Origin: Bacteroidota bacterium
Lineage (GTDB): Bacteria > Bacteroidota > Bacteroidia > Flavobacteriales_D > Crocinitomicaceae
Direction of reading: 5' to 3'
Length of the DNA: 64,000 nt
NCBI GenBank assembly: GCA_024280295.1
Contig: JAJRQK010000029.1
Location: 62,001 to 126,000, forward strand
Positions 44,614-54,337 of this stretch are shown piece by piece; the first letter of the stretch is position 1; every line of letters begins with the position of its first letter. Below the pieces are notes generated by a model, which saw nothing but the letters and a program-made list of their open reading frames with translations, was not told the origin of the DNA and did not search any database. A program made the translations under genes and the position numbers.

Positions 44614-47600
44614 ATGAAAAACTCACTTCGCTTTCTCCATGCGATTAAATTTCCTGTTGTCGTAATTGTTAGTCTCTCCACTAGTAATAGTCTCGCGCAG
44701 GAATCAAATTGGTCTGACACAATGCTCTCCAGTCGATCAGACTTTCAATCAGTAAAACAATCATTTTATGACAACTGGAATGGCTATTCCTATGCAAAAG
44801 GACATGGCTGGAAACAGTTTCATCGATGGGAATCTTTTTGGGAAACACGTTTACTTGCTAACGGCAAATTCCCAAACTTTAAACAGGCATTCAAAGAATT
44901 TAAAAAATACGAAGCGGCTAACGGTTATGCAAAAGTTGCAGGTGGTAACTGGACACCAATTGGGCCAACAACATACAATAATACGCAGTCATGGAGTCCA
45001 GGATTAGGACGTGTAAATTTTATCATTGAAGATCCAAATAATTCTAGCATACTCTATATCGGAGCTCCAGCTGGTGGAATCTGGAAGTCAACGGATTCTG
45101 GAACCTCATGGACCGCACTTGGTGATGATCTTGCAGTAATGGGAATTTCATCTATCGGAATCTCGGCGGCAAATAGTAATGTGATTTATCTTGCAACTGG
45201 AGATGCTGATGGTGGGGATACCTATAGTATTGGTGTTCTGAAATCAACTGATGGTGGCTTAACATGGGTTGAAGTTGGAAATGTTGGTGGAAATTTGCGA
45301 GATATTATTGTTGATCCTACCAATGAGAATATTGCTTATGTCTGCTCAAATTCAGGTGTACTCAAAACGATTAATGGAGGAACTACTTGGTCAACTGTTA
45401 TTAATGGATCATTTCGAGATTTAGAATTCAAGCCAGGAACATCATCTACCGTCTACGCAGCAACTTCAAATCAAGTCCATTATTCGACGAATTCAGGTGG
45501 AACTTGGACCCAGGCAACAGGCGTTCCTGCCGGTGGAGATCGAATTGCAATGGCTGTTACTCCTGCAAATAGTGCTTATGTTTATATTCTTGTCGCAAAC
45601 AGTGCTGGCGGCTATGATGGAATTTATCGATCAACAAATAGTGGCGTTTCTTTTACTGCAAGAAATACGACTACAGATGTTTTTGAAGGATCTACGCAAT
45701 CTTGGTATGACATGGCAATTGGGGCTTCTGCAACAAATGAAAATGTGATTTTTACAGGTTGCCTAAATGTTTGGAAATCTTCAGATGGAGGAACAAGTCT
45801 TTCTCAAGTAAATAGTTGGAGTAATCCTAGTGGAGTATCTTATACGCATGCCGATATTCATTTTTTGAAAGGATATGGGGGTAATTTTTACTGCGGATCT
45901 GATGGAGGTGTGTATCGTACTACGGATGATGGCAGTTCATTTACCGATCTAACAGATGGAATACAAATAGGACAGTTTTATAGAATAGCTGGCTCACCAA
46001 ATGATCTTACTACGGTTGCAGGTGGTTTACAAGATAATGGCGGATACCTGTTGAATGGTGGAACTTGGAAAGTATATTATGGTGCCGATGGTATGGAAGC
46101 TGCCGTTGATCCTACAAATTCAAACCGTGTTTTTGGGATGATTCAATATGGAAGCCTTTACCGAACAACAAATGGTGGTAACAATCTTCAAGGTTTAGGG
46201 TCACCTGAATCTGGACGGTGGGTTACTCCAATGCAGCACGATCCTAATGTTACTCAACGAATTGTTGCAGGATACAATGATTTGTACGAATATACTACAA
46301 GCTGGAATCAACTGTCAACGTTCAATTTTCCAGCATTACTGAGAAATATTGAGTTCTATGATGGAAATTCAAATGTTATTTATGTCTCAACAAATAATCA
46401 AATCTATCGAACAACTAATAATGGAACTGCGTTTACCGAAGTCACAAACAATTTAGGAACAATTCTTTCAGGAAATATTATCACCTCGATAGAAGTCGAC
46501 CCAGCAAATCAAAATAGGGTTTGGGTTTCGATAAGTGGATGGTCAGCTGGAAATAAAGTTGCATTTACATCAAATGGAGGCACAACCTGGACGAATGTTT
46601 CGGGTAGTTTACCAAACTTACCGTGTAATGTTGTGAAATTTGAAGCAACTGCTGGAATTCCAAATGCGCTGTATGTCGGTATGGACATTGGTGTCTATTA
46701 CAGAGATGATGCATTAGGCGATTTTATGCCTTTTATGATTAATCTTCCAAATGTCATCGTGAATGATCTTGAAATTAATGAGGTGAATGGTATTGTTAGA
46801 GCGGGAACCTACGGACGTGGTGTTTGGGAGTCTGGGGTTTATGGCTTTTCGGTTTTTCTCGATGATGCAGGAATAGCAGGAATTGATAATCCTACTGGTT
46901 CGTTCTGTGGAGATACATTCATCCCTGAAGTGACATTGAGAAACTATGGGTCGAATACATTAACACAAGTTGATATTAATTATCAAGTGAATGCTGGACC
47001 AATTTCAACTTTCAGTTGGACAGGTAGTCTTACTTCATTTACATCAGAACAAGTTGTATTACCAACTATGGTAGCAAATGGACTCAGCATTTTTAATGTA
47101 TGGACTTCCATGCCGAATGCCGTTGCCGATGCTAATTCATCAAACGATACAATGTCATCGAATTTTGATGCTGTAATTAATGGAGTAAATGTATTCACAC
47201 AAATCATTGAGGATTGCTGGGGATCTGAAGTTACATGGGAAATTCAAGATGGACTTGGAGCAACGATGATTTCAGGCGGTCCATATAGCAATGGAAATCC
47301 TCTTAATGTAAATACGGATTCAATTTGTTTGCAAGTTGCTTGTTATGACTTCATCATCAGTGATAGTTATGGTGATGGGGTGTTTGGTTCTCAATACGGT
47401 TCCTGTAATGACGATGGGGATTACTACGTCATCACAGAGTATGGTGATACACTAGTAGCAATGGGAAATCCTGATTTTGGAACTGATACTACTCATAATT
47501 TCTGTGTACCAGCAATTGATTTTGCTAATTTCTCATGGGGTGGCGGTTCGTTCTGCCCTGGTCAGATGGTTACATTTACAGACAGTTCATCAGGTGCTAC

Positions 47601-49344
47601 AAGTTGGACATGGGATTTTGGCGTGAATGCTTCTCCTGCAAACGCAACAGGTATAGGCCCACATAATGTTACGTATACTTCTGGTGGTCCAATAACTGTT
47701 CTTCTTACTATTAATGGTGGTGCAGAAACATCATCACAATCATTAACAATTCACCCTGCCGCAATAACTCCTTCAATTACTGCAAGTGGTGGAACTATTT
47801 TTTGTGCAGGATCTTCTATCAATCTAACTTCTTCTGAAATAGGAGGGAATGATTGGTCAACTTTAGAAACAACGGATATGATTAGTGTTTCAACATCAGG
47901 CTCCTATACAGTTACACATACAGACGGAAATGGTTGTTCGGCTAGTTCTGTGCCAACAGTTGTAACAGTAAATTCGAACCCAGTGATTGCAGCTGGGATA
48001 ATAACAGATCCTACAGCTTGTTCTACTCCAACAGGAACTATTCAGATTTCAGGTTCAGGTTCAGGTGATTTATCTTGGTCAGGATCAGGTTCCGGTACTT
48101 CAAGTGGAGTTACTCTCCCGAATACGGTGACAGGATTCTTAGCTGGATTTTACAATGTTGTCTTTACAGATGGAAATGGATGTGTATCTAACTCAGTTGC
48201 CGCACCATTCACAGATCCTACGCCTCCACCAACACCAGTTATTACAGCAAGTGGAGCAATTACATTTTGCGATGGAGGTTCGGTAATATTGAACTCTTCA
48301 GCGATAACTGGAAATGTTTGGTCGAGTATGGAAACGACTCAATCGATTAGTGTTATCGCTAGTGGGAATTATGGCGTTACAGTTACAATCTCTGGGTGTA
48401 CGGCTACTTCTATGCCTATTACAATTCTAGTTAACTCAAACCCATCTGATCCATTAATTACAGCGAACGGTCCTCTTACTATTTGTAGTGGAGATACCGT
48501 AGAATTGACTTCATCTTACACTGGTGGAAATGATTGGTCAACTTTGGAGATGACTGACATGGTTCAAGTTTCGACAGCAGGTACTTACGATGTTACTTAT
48601 ACAGATGGAAATGGATGTTCTTCAACTTCTACTGGTGTTACATTGGTTGTAAATGCACTACCATCTGTAAGTGCTGGTGCAGATCAAGATGTTTGTGTAG
48701 GTGAAGTTGTAACACTAAACGGATCGGGAGCAAGCACATACTTGTGGGATAATGGAGTTCTAAATGGTGTTGGTTTTAATCCATCTGTTGGTACCGCAAT
48801 ATATACTGTAACAGGTACTGATGCGAATGGTTGTATTGCAACCGATCAGATGGTCTTAACTGCGTATGAATCACCAATAGTAACGATTTCTGCACCTTAT
48901 GACACATTGTGTGAGAGTGTTGGGACAATTACATTGACAGGTACTCCTTCAGGAGGAACTTTCTCTGGAACTGGTGTTGTAGGAAATCAATTTGATCCTT
49001 CTGTTTCGGGAATAGGAACTTTCAGTGTTTTGTACGATTATACAGATGTAAACAATTGTTTAGGGAATTCATCGATTCAAGTTGTTGTTGAAGATTGTTC
49101 TGTTCTCGGTGAAAACGAACTTAACAATCTTGTGGTATATCCTAATCCAACAAAAGGTTCGTTTACAATAATCTTGGAAGGGAATTTTAATTACGCCTTA
49201 CTTGATGCTCGTGGACGACTGGTACAAAATGGATCAGGGATAAATGAAGTTGAAATAAATGCTGAACTCTATGAAGCGGGTATTTATTTACTCACAATTA
49301 CTACTGAAAATGAAACAAGAACCGTACGATTAGTGAGAAATTAG
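44614..49344 (+). CDS. T9SS-exported giant beta-propeller (sortilin/BNR-like) protein
   Basis: 1576 residues. After a signal region (ending about residue 29, SLAQ), residues 110-760 hold many BNR/sortilin-type blades (G..W.ST.DGG.TW..., YRTTNGG) forming one or two beta-propellers. A CARDB-like segment, a Cys-containing segment (IEDCWGSEVTWEI) and a PKD-like domain (SGATSWTWDFG) follow. Three Ig-like repeats and an SprB-like section cover about 1052-1350. The end is a type A T9SS sorting domain (VVYPNPTKGSFTIILEG...RTVRLVRN). It is probably a surface or released adhesin or glycan- or peptide-binding protein. No catalytic residues were identified. Confidence 0.86.
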   Translation: MKNSLRFLHAIKFPVVVIVSLSTSNSLAQESNWSDTMLSSRSDFQSVKQSFYDNWNGYSYAKGHGWKQFHRWESFWETRLLANGKFPNFKQAFKEFKKYEAANGYAKVAGGNWTPIGPTTYNNTQSWSPGLGRVNFIIEDPNNSSILYIGAPAGGIWKSTDSGTSWTALGDDLAVMGISSIGISAANSNVIYLATGDADGGDTYSIGVLKSTDGGLTWVEVGNVGGNLRDIIVDPTNENIAYVCSNSGVLKTINGGTTWSTVINGSFRDLEFKPGTSSTVYAATSNQVHYSTNSGGTWTQATGVPAGGDRIAMAVTPANSAYVYILVANSAGGYDGIYRSTNSGVSFTARNTTTDVFEGSTQSWYDMAIGASATNENVIFTGCLNVWKSSDGGTSLSQVNSWSNPSGVSYTHADIHFLKGYGGNFYCGSDGGVYRTTDDGSSFTDLTDGIQIGQFYRIAGSPNDLTTVAGGLQDNGGYLLNGGTWKVYYGADGMEAAVDPTNSNRVFGMIQYGSLYRTTNGGNNLQGLGSPESGRWVTPMQHDPNVTQRIVAGYNDLYEYTTSWNQLSTFNFPALLRNIEFYDGNSNVIYVSTNNQIYRTTNNGTAFTEVTNNLGTILSGNIITSIEVDPANQNRVWVSISGWSAGNKVAFTSNGGTTWTNVSGSLPNLPCNVVKFEATAGIPNALYVGMDIGVYYRDDALGDFMPFMINLPNVIVNDLEINEVNGIVRAGTYGRGVWESGVYGFSVFLDDAGIAGIDNPTGSFCGDTFIPEVTLRNYGSNTLTQVDINYQVNAGPISTFSWTGSLTSFTSEQVVLPTMVANGLSIFNVWTSMPNAVADANSSNDTMSSNFDAVINGVNVFTQIIEDCWGSEVTWEIQDGLGATMISGGPYSNGNPLNVNTDSICLQVACYDFIISDSYGDGVFGSQYGSCNDDGDYYVITEYGDTLVAMGNPDFGTDTTHNFCVPAIDFANFSWGGGSFCPGQMVTFTDSSSGATSWTWDFGVNASPANATGIGPHNVTYTSGGPITVLLTINGGAETSSQSLTIHPAAITPSITASGGTIFCAGSSINLTSSEIGGNDWSTLETTDMISVSTSGSYTVTHTDGNGCSASSVPTVVTVNSNPVIAAGIITDPTACSTPTGTIQISGSGSGDLSWSGSGSGTSSGVTLPNTVTGFLAGFYNVVFTDGNGCVSNSVAAPFTDPTPPPTPVITASGAITFCDGGSVILNSSAITGNVWSSMETTQSISVIASGNYGVTVTISGCTATSMPITILVNSNPSDPLITANGPLTICSGDTVELTSSYTGGNDWSTLEMTDMVQVSTAGTYDVTYTDGNGCSSTSTGVTLVVNALPSVSAGADQDVCVGEVVTLNGSGASTYLWDNGVLNGVGFNPSVGTAIYTVTGTDANGCIATDQMVLTAYESPIVTISAPYDTLCESVGTITLTGTPSGGTFSGTGVVGNQFDPSVSGIGTFSVLYDYTDVNNCLGNSSIQVVVEDCSVLGENELNNLVVYPNPTKGSFTIILEGNFNYALLDARGRLVQNGSGINEVEINAELYEAGIYLLTITTENETRTVRLVRN
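47767..48663 (+). repeat. Ig-like coding repeats inside the giant propeller protein
   Basis: Three units of about 70 residues share ITA.G....C.G..V.L.SS...GN.WS..E.T..I.V...G.Y.VT..., starting near 47767, 48233 and 48449. Units 1 and 3 are closest (GGNDWSTLE and TDGNGCS in both). An SprB-like segment of about 75 residues lies between units 1 and 2. Confidence 0.75.
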
Positions 49345-49369
49345 TAGTACTAGACAACGAAAACATTTT

Positions 49370-49404
49370 GTCTCACGTAATTTTATTGCGTGGGACTCTT
49401 TTTT
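49370..49404 (+). terminator. Terminator after the giant propeller gene
   Basis: GTCTCACGTAA (49370-49380) pairs with TTGCGTGGGAC (49386-49396) with two G-T wobbles and a 5-base loop, then a T-rich run to 49404. Confidence 0.8.
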
Positions 49405-49549
49405 AATCTTCATAATCCACTAATTATTGAGCCTTTGTGGTTATTTCTAAATCACTTACTCTAATCGCTGTATTGCAACTAGAATCTTCCTTTTCCACAC
49501 TTCCCCTTTACACTAATTGAGTATCTAATTCCTCCCTTTGGTTTTTTAT

Positions 49550-49557
49550 TATCTTTG
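49550..49557 (+). promoter_or_regulatory. Perfect -7 box TATCTTTG before the amidohydrolase gene
   Basis: Exact TAnnTTTG match 22 bases before the ATG at 49580, a suitable distance for a short leader. A matching -33 TTG at the usual spacing was not found. Confidence 0.4.
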
Positions 49558-49579
49558 ATCAACATCAACACCAACATCC

Positions 49580-50614
49580 ATGAAAATTAACGGACACGGA
49601 CATATTCTTCCAGAGCCTAGTGAGATTCCAAAGTTCATGAAAGATAAAAAACTGTTCTCTATTGATGAGGATCGTTCATTTATGCGTCAAGGAGATTGGG
49701 CTCGTCCAATTACAGATTCTAGCTTTTTCTTCGATGAGAAGTTGATTTGGATGGAGAAGTATAAAATTGATCATGCTGTTATGCTTAACCTCTCGCAGAT
49801 TTATTGCAATGGTTGGGAACGTAAAGACGCTAATGATGCGATTCGTTGGCAGAATGACTTCAATCATAGTGTACATGAACGTCGCCCCGATAAATTTACT
49901 TGCGGGTTTGTGATCCAGCCACTCTATATGGAAGATGCATTAAAGGAACTAGAGCGTTGCGTTACTGAATTGAAAATGAACCTTCTTTGTCTTCCATCTC
50001 ATTATTTGAATGCCGATGAAGAATGGATTACTGTTGCTGATGAAAGCGTGGATCCAATCTTTGAATTAGCTAACCATTACGGATTAGCGATTGAAATTCA
50101 TCCTTATGATGGGCAAAAAATGGTAAAGCTAAAGGATGATTATTGGAGATTTCACCTTGTTTGGATGATGGCTCAAACAGCAGATACACTCCATTTTTAT
50201 ACATTGCGAGACCTTCCAAATCGATTTCCGAATATTAGAACATGTTTTGCACATGGTTGTATGTTGGGACAGGCAAACTATGGCCGAAGAATTCAAGGCT
50301 ATGATGGTCGACCAGATTTATTTGAAGATGCCAATGATCCACGTGGTTCTTTAGGGCATTCAAACCTTTTCTTTGATACATTAGTACACGATTCATACAC
50401 ACTTCAATTGTTGAAGCATCGAGTAGGAGTAAATCAAATAGTAGCAGGATTGGATGATCCTTATCCGTTAGGAGAAATGGAAGGAGTTGGCACTTCATAT
50501 CCAGGTAGAGTAATTGATTTTGCGGTAGAAATTGATATTATTACCCAAGAGGAATCAAATAATATTTGGAACTCTAATGTGTTGAGGTGGTTGGGGAAGG
50601 ATAAAATCGGATAA
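49580..50614 (+). CDS. ACMSD-like metal-dependent amidohydrolase/decarboxylase
   Basis: 344 residues of the amidohydrolase-2 fold. The metal-binding HGHILP (residues 6-11) starts the protein, then EIHPYDG, TCFAHGC and the late GLDDPYPLGE, which parallels the conserved Asp loop in 2-amino-3-carboxymuconate-6-semialdehyde decarboxylase (ACMSD). That enzyme acts in kynurenine/tryptophan degradation. The length agrees, but no other kynurenine gene is next to it, so a related gamma-resorcylate-type decarboxylase stays possible. A DinB-like gene follows after 10 bases. Confidence 0.78.
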   Translation: MKINGHGHILPEPSEIPKFMKDKKLFSIDEDRSFMRQGDWARPITDSSFFFDEKLIWMEKYKIDHAVMLNLSQIYCNGWERKDANDAIRWQNDFNHSVHERRPDKFTCGFVIQPLYMEDALKELERCVTELKMNLLCLPSHYLNADEEWITVADESVDPIFELANHYGLAIEIHPYDGQKMVKLKDDYWRFHLVWMMAQTADTLHFYTLRDLPNRFPNIRTCFAHGCMLGQANYGRRIQGYDGRPDLFEDANDPRGSLGHSNLFFDTLVHDSYTLQLLKHRVGVNQIVAGLDDPYPLGEMEGVGTSYPGRVIDFAVEIDIITQEESNNIWNSNVLRWLGKDKIG

Positions 50615-50624
50615 ATTTAGTGTT

Positions 50625-51068
50625 ATGCTTAAGGAAACCTTAAAGAAATTATTCAATCGTGACTTAGATAAGTTGAAATTTGAACTAGATACTTATTCTG
50701 ATCAGAAGAATATTTGGATCGTTCAAGATGGGGTTACAAACTCTTCCGGAAATTTATGCCTCCATCTTATCGGGAATTTGAATTGGTTCATTGGGGCTCA
50801 ACTAGGAAACACAGGTTACATCAGACAGCGCGAGCTTGAATTCTCATCTATTGATATTCCACGTGAGGAATTACTGCTTTCCATTGTTGAAACTAAAGTT
50901 ATTCTTAATAATGTACTTGATAGTCTCACCAATCAACAGTTGGAAGCGATTTACCCAATCAATGTTTTTGGTAAAGAAATGACGACTTATTATTTCTTAG
51001 TACATCTATCCACGCACTTATCTTATCATTTAGGGCAAGTCAATTATCATCGCAGAATGTTAGATTAA
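50625..51068 (+). CDS. DinB-superfamily protein (DUF1572-like)
   Basis: 147 residues, all helical. LCLHLIGNLNWFIGAQLG near residue 45 and the C-terminal YYFLVHLSTHLSYHLGQVNYHRRML carry His residues placed as in the DinB metal site (one His in the first part, a pair near the end). DinB/YfiT-like proteins act as metal-dependent thiol transferases or hydrolases in some cases, and most are uncharacterised. It sits 10 bases after the ACMSD-like gene and is probably cotranscribed. Confidence 0.75.
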   Translation: MLKETLKKLFNRDLDKLKFELDTYSDQKNIWIVQDGVTNSSGNLCLHLIGNLNWFIGAQLGNTGYIRQRELEFSSIDIPREELLLSIVETKVILNNVLDSLTNQQLEAIYPINVFGKEMTTYYFLVHLSTHLSYHLGQVNYHRRMLD

Positions 51069-51161
51069 CACTTATTTTATTTTCAGAACTAAGAAATTCA
51101 CTTGGATTTTTATGAGAGAATTATAACTTTGAGATATTATTCTATAATTTAAATAAAAACA

Positions 51162-51422
51162 ATGGCATACTACAAAACAATTGATGGAAAGAAGTACGAT
51201 GGAGAATTAATCGAATTGGCTGACAAACTTACATCTGGTGGTGGAGACGGTAGAATCTCTATGGCAGATGCTGAGAAAATTTATGAAGCAGTTAAAGATG
51301 GGAATTCTTATACTGATATTGAAAAAGATACAGTAGCTTACCTTCGTGATAACTACAAATGGACTGATGCTGCAGATGAGTGGTTCAGAGCAGAAGTTAG
51401 AAAATGGGCGTCTACTAAGTAG
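51162..51422 (+). CDS. Small acidic protein with an EF-hand-like stretch
   Basis: 86 residues, soluble and acidic. The stretch SGGGDGRISMADAEKIYEAV looks like half of an EF-hand loop (Asp-Gly-x-Ile and a later acidic residue), but the first two calcium ligands are missing, so binding is doubtful. DNYKWTDAADEWFRAEVRKW ends it. I do not recognise the family. A strong terminator 18 bases downstream and a 93-base upstream gap suggest a separate, perhaps well-expressed unit. Confidence 0.68.
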   Translation: MAYYKTIDGKKYDGELIELADKLTSGGGDGRISMADAEKIYEAVKDGNSYTDIEKDTVAYLRDNYKWTDAADEWFRAEVRKWASTK

Positions 51423-51437
51423 TCTGGAATTTATATG

Positions 51438-51467
51438 AAAGCCACCAACGATTAGTTGGTGGCTTTT
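51438..51467 (+). terminator. Strong terminator after the small acidic protein gene
   Basis: GCCACCAAC (51441-51449) pairs perfectly with GTTGGTGGC (51455-51463) with a 5-base loop, flanked by AAA upstream and TTTT downstream. Confidence 0.88.
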
Positions 51468-51857
51468 GCATTTGCTAGATTCTCAAATGTATTATTGTCG
51501 ATCCTCACTTCTGATAAGATTCGATCATAAATATATTCTTAACAATGGGGAGTATCATAAATGACTTAGCCACACTAAAACATTACTGACAACCAAATTC
51601 GAGAAATAGGGGCAGGAATTTCTTAATAACCTAAGTTGTCACCTACGTCTAATTTGAACCTTTTGCGGGAATCGCAATTAATGAATTTTAGGTTGCGTAT
51701 TTCAATAATCATGAACAACAATCTTACTTTAAATTTGTCATGAACTTTTGAAACTCTGATCGATTGAAATTTAGTAAAGAAGAAATGATGATAGAGTTGT
51801 TATCATTTCGCATAATGATAATCTCCCAATAATTTTGCTAAGTGCGATAAAGATATT
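51468..51857. other. 390-base intergenic region before the RND exporter gene
   Basis: No open frame with a usable ribosome binding site and no RNA gene were seen. The left 300 bases hold no clear structure. The right end contains the palindrome at 51800-51821 and an overlapping partial inverted repeat (GAAATGAT at 51782-51789 with ATCATTTC at 51802-51809), which points to a regulated promoter for the genes to the right. Confidence 0.6.
51800..51821. promoter_or_regulatory. 22-base palindrome, likely operator of the exporter-desaturase locus
   Basis: TTATCATT (51800-51807), TCGCAT, AATGATAA (51814-51821) is a perfect 8+8 inverted repeat with a 6-base spacer, 36 bases before the exporter ATG. 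A third related half-site, AATGAT at 51784-51789, lies just upstream. Size and position fit a dimeric repressor site; the regulator is not known. Confidence 0.5.
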
Positions 51858-54149
51858 ATGAATGAATCTAACCGCCTTCCAATTGAGAATAAATTCAAAA
51901 CATACAGCTGGTTCATATTAGGTGGACTTCTTTTCGTTTCGCTATTTCTGGGATTTCATTTAAAAAACACCAAAATGGATATGGATTTCGAGAAATTGTT
52001 TTCGAAAGGTGATCTAGAAACAGAATACTACAAAGAGTTTAGGGCGAAATTTAAATCCGAAAATGATTACTTGCTATTTATTATTGAAAGAAAGACGGGC
52101 ATTTTTGACAGTAATTTTTTAGCAAATGTCAATGCCTTTTCAAAAGATATTGAATCCATAAAAAATATAAAATCTGTTACGTCAATCACAAATCAAAATG
52201 AATTTCGGATTCTTCATGGTGGGACTCGATTTCATGTAGCATATATTGATTTTAAAGATTTTGACCCGCAACGCGACTCAACAAGAATATACCAAAAAGA
52301 GGAACTGGTTGGATCACTAGTTTCTAAAGACGCTAAGTCTTTGTGCGTGTTTATTAAGCATAGCGATTATTTATCGAAGTCGGATGCGAAAATTCTGATA
52401 AGGGAATTGAAAAGAATATCGCATAAACATTCATTTGAAAGTACAACGATTTTTGGTCGCTCGTATGCTCAAAACTATATCATGGAAAAGATGTCTTTTG
52501 AAATGATCTTATTCTTGATTTTGAGTGCGATTTTAATCATCCTATTCTTGTTCATCGCATTCAAGTCAGTTTGGGGAATACTAATTCCGCAGATTGTTGT
52601 CTTTGGATCGATGATTTGGTTATTGGGTGGAATGGGTTTATTTAATCAGCCAATCAGTATTCTTCTAACGGTAATGCCTTCGATCATGTTTGTAGTATCC
52701 ATGTCTGATGTGATTCATTTGGTTTCTCGTTATCTTGATGCATTGCGAGAAGAAGAGTCTAATTATTTGGCAATAATGACCTCTATAAAAGAGGTTGGAC
52801 TTGCGACGTTGCTGACATCAATCACCACAGCAATTGGCTTTTTCTCATTGTATCTCATTCCTATTGAACCTTTTCAGAAATTTGGAATTATCATGGGATG
52901 TGGAGTACTCATTGCGTTTGTTTTAACATTTAGCCTTCTTCCCATCTTATTCTACTGGTTTCCATGTCCAAAAAGAGTCAAACTGAAATATTCGACATCC
53001 TTGTGGACGAAGAAGCTAACTGTTTGGTTCGAAATTGTTGTGCGAAACCCGAAACAAATATTACTTATCGCTTTTGGAGTGTGCTTATTAAGTGTTCTTG
53101 GCATTGCAATGATGAGCTCTAATAATTATATGATGGACGACCTGCCACCTAATGATCCTTTGAAGAAAGATTTAAAATTCATCAGTGATCAGTATGGAGG
53201 ATCGAGGCCTTTTACAATGACCGTAGATATCTCAGAAACAGCTAAAGAAATTTGGGACTTAGAAGTTTTAAGAGAAATCGACACCATTCAAACTTATTTA
53301 GAAAAAAATCATGGTGTACATGTCCGATCATCCTTGATTACCGCGTTAAAGGTGATGAATAGAGGAGCAAATTCCGGTAATCCTCAATTCTATCAAATTC
53401 CTGCTTCACAAAAAAAAATGAATTCATTTAAGAAAATACTCAAAATTGTAAATCACGGGCTCCTGATCAGTGAATTTATGGATTCAGCCGAAAGAACTTT
53501 ACAAATCAACGGATTTCTTGATGATGTTGGGAATAATGAAATTTCTGCACGAAACATAGCATTGAATAGCTTCATTGAAGATCAGAATACGACAGGAATA
53601 AAATACACACTTACTGGAACCTCTCATCTAGTAGATAAGAATTTACGATCTCTTGTCCACAATATGCTCTTGGGGTTAATTATTTCGATTCTCATTATCG
53701 CATTCATTCTAGGATGTGTATTCATGTCCATTAAAATTGCACTCATTAGCTTAGTCCCAAATCTAATGCCCTTGATTATTTTAGCTGGAATCATGGGGTT
53801 CATGGGCATTGAGATTAAAATGTCCACTGGTATTGTGTTTAGCATCGCTTTTGGTATTGTAGTAGACGACACAATTCATTTTCTTGGGAAATTTAAGCAT
53901 GAGTTAAATAAAGGAAAACTAACCTTAGAGGCATTGCGAAGTGCGTATCTCACAACTGGTAAAGCAATGGTTTTAACAACATTAATTTTGTGTTCGGGGT
54001 TCTGTTTAATGATCTTCTCTTCGTTCATGGGAACTTTCTATTTGGGTTTTTTACTGACAACAGTTCTACTTATGGCTCTGATCTCTGACTTGACAGTTCT
54101 ACCAATCCTGTTATTACTTTTTTACAAATCAGATAAGAGGCGTCCATGA
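51858..54149 (+). CDS. RND-superfamily (MMPL/COG1033-type) exporter
   Basis: 763 residues built as two similar halves: a first helix at about 17-36, a periplasmic domain, five helices (about 210-370), then a helix near 400-420, a second periplasmic domain and the last helices (about 600-755). The segments VVSMSDVIHLVSRYLDAL and GIVVDDTIHFLGKFKHEL are the paired intramembrane Asp regions of single-gene RND exporters, which move lipids or other hydrophobic molecules by proton drive. The GNAT and desaturase genes that follow suggest a lipid substrate, which is inference. Confidence 0.85.
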   Translation: MNESNRLPIENKFKTYSWFILGGLLFVSLFLGFHLKNTKMDMDFEKLFSKGDLETEYYKEFRAKFKSENDYLLFIIERKTGIFDSNFLANVNAFSKDIESIKNIKSVTSITNQNEFRILHGGTRFHVAYIDFKDFDPQRDSTRIYQKEELVGSLVSKDAKSLCVFIKHSDYLSKSDAKILIRELKRISHKHSFESTTIFGRSYAQNYIMEKMSFEMILFLILSAILIILFLFIAFKSVWGILIPQIVVFGSMIWLLGGMGLFNQPISILLTVMPSIMFVVSMSDVIHLVSRYLDALREEESNYLAIMTSIKEVGLATLLTSITTAIGFFSLYLIPIEPFQKFGIIMGCGVLIAFVLTFSLLPILFYWFPCPKRVKLKYSTSLWTKKLTVWFEIVVRNPKQILLIAFGVCLLSVLGIAMMSSNNYMMDDLPPNDPLKKDLKFISDQYGGSRPFTMTVDISETAKEIWDLEVLREIDTIQTYLEKNHGVHVRSSLITALKVMNRGANSGNPQFYQIPASQKKMNSFKKILKIVNHGLLISEFMDSAERTLQINGFLDDVGNNEISARNIALNSFIEDQNTTGIKYTLTGTSHLVDKNLRSLVHNMLLGLIISILIIAFILGCVFMSIKIALISLVPNLMPLIILAGIMGFMGIEIKMSTGIVFSIAFGIVVDDTIHFLGKFKHELNKGKLTLEALRSAYLTTGKAMVLTTLILCSGFCLMIFSSFMGTFYLGFLLTTVLLMALISDLTVLPILLLLFYKSDKRRP

Positions 54150-54337
54150 ATAAGTTTTGCAGAAAAAAGCTAATCAATAAACGAAGCTTAAAACAAAAAA
54201 AATAGAAATACGGTCTATTCTCAATAAGATCACATTTTGTGAAAATCGCAACTGAAAATAAATAAATTGCGCAATCCAATTGTGAAAAACGGCCACATTA
54301 ATTCAAATTTGCTTTGAACATTTAACCTGATCACATA

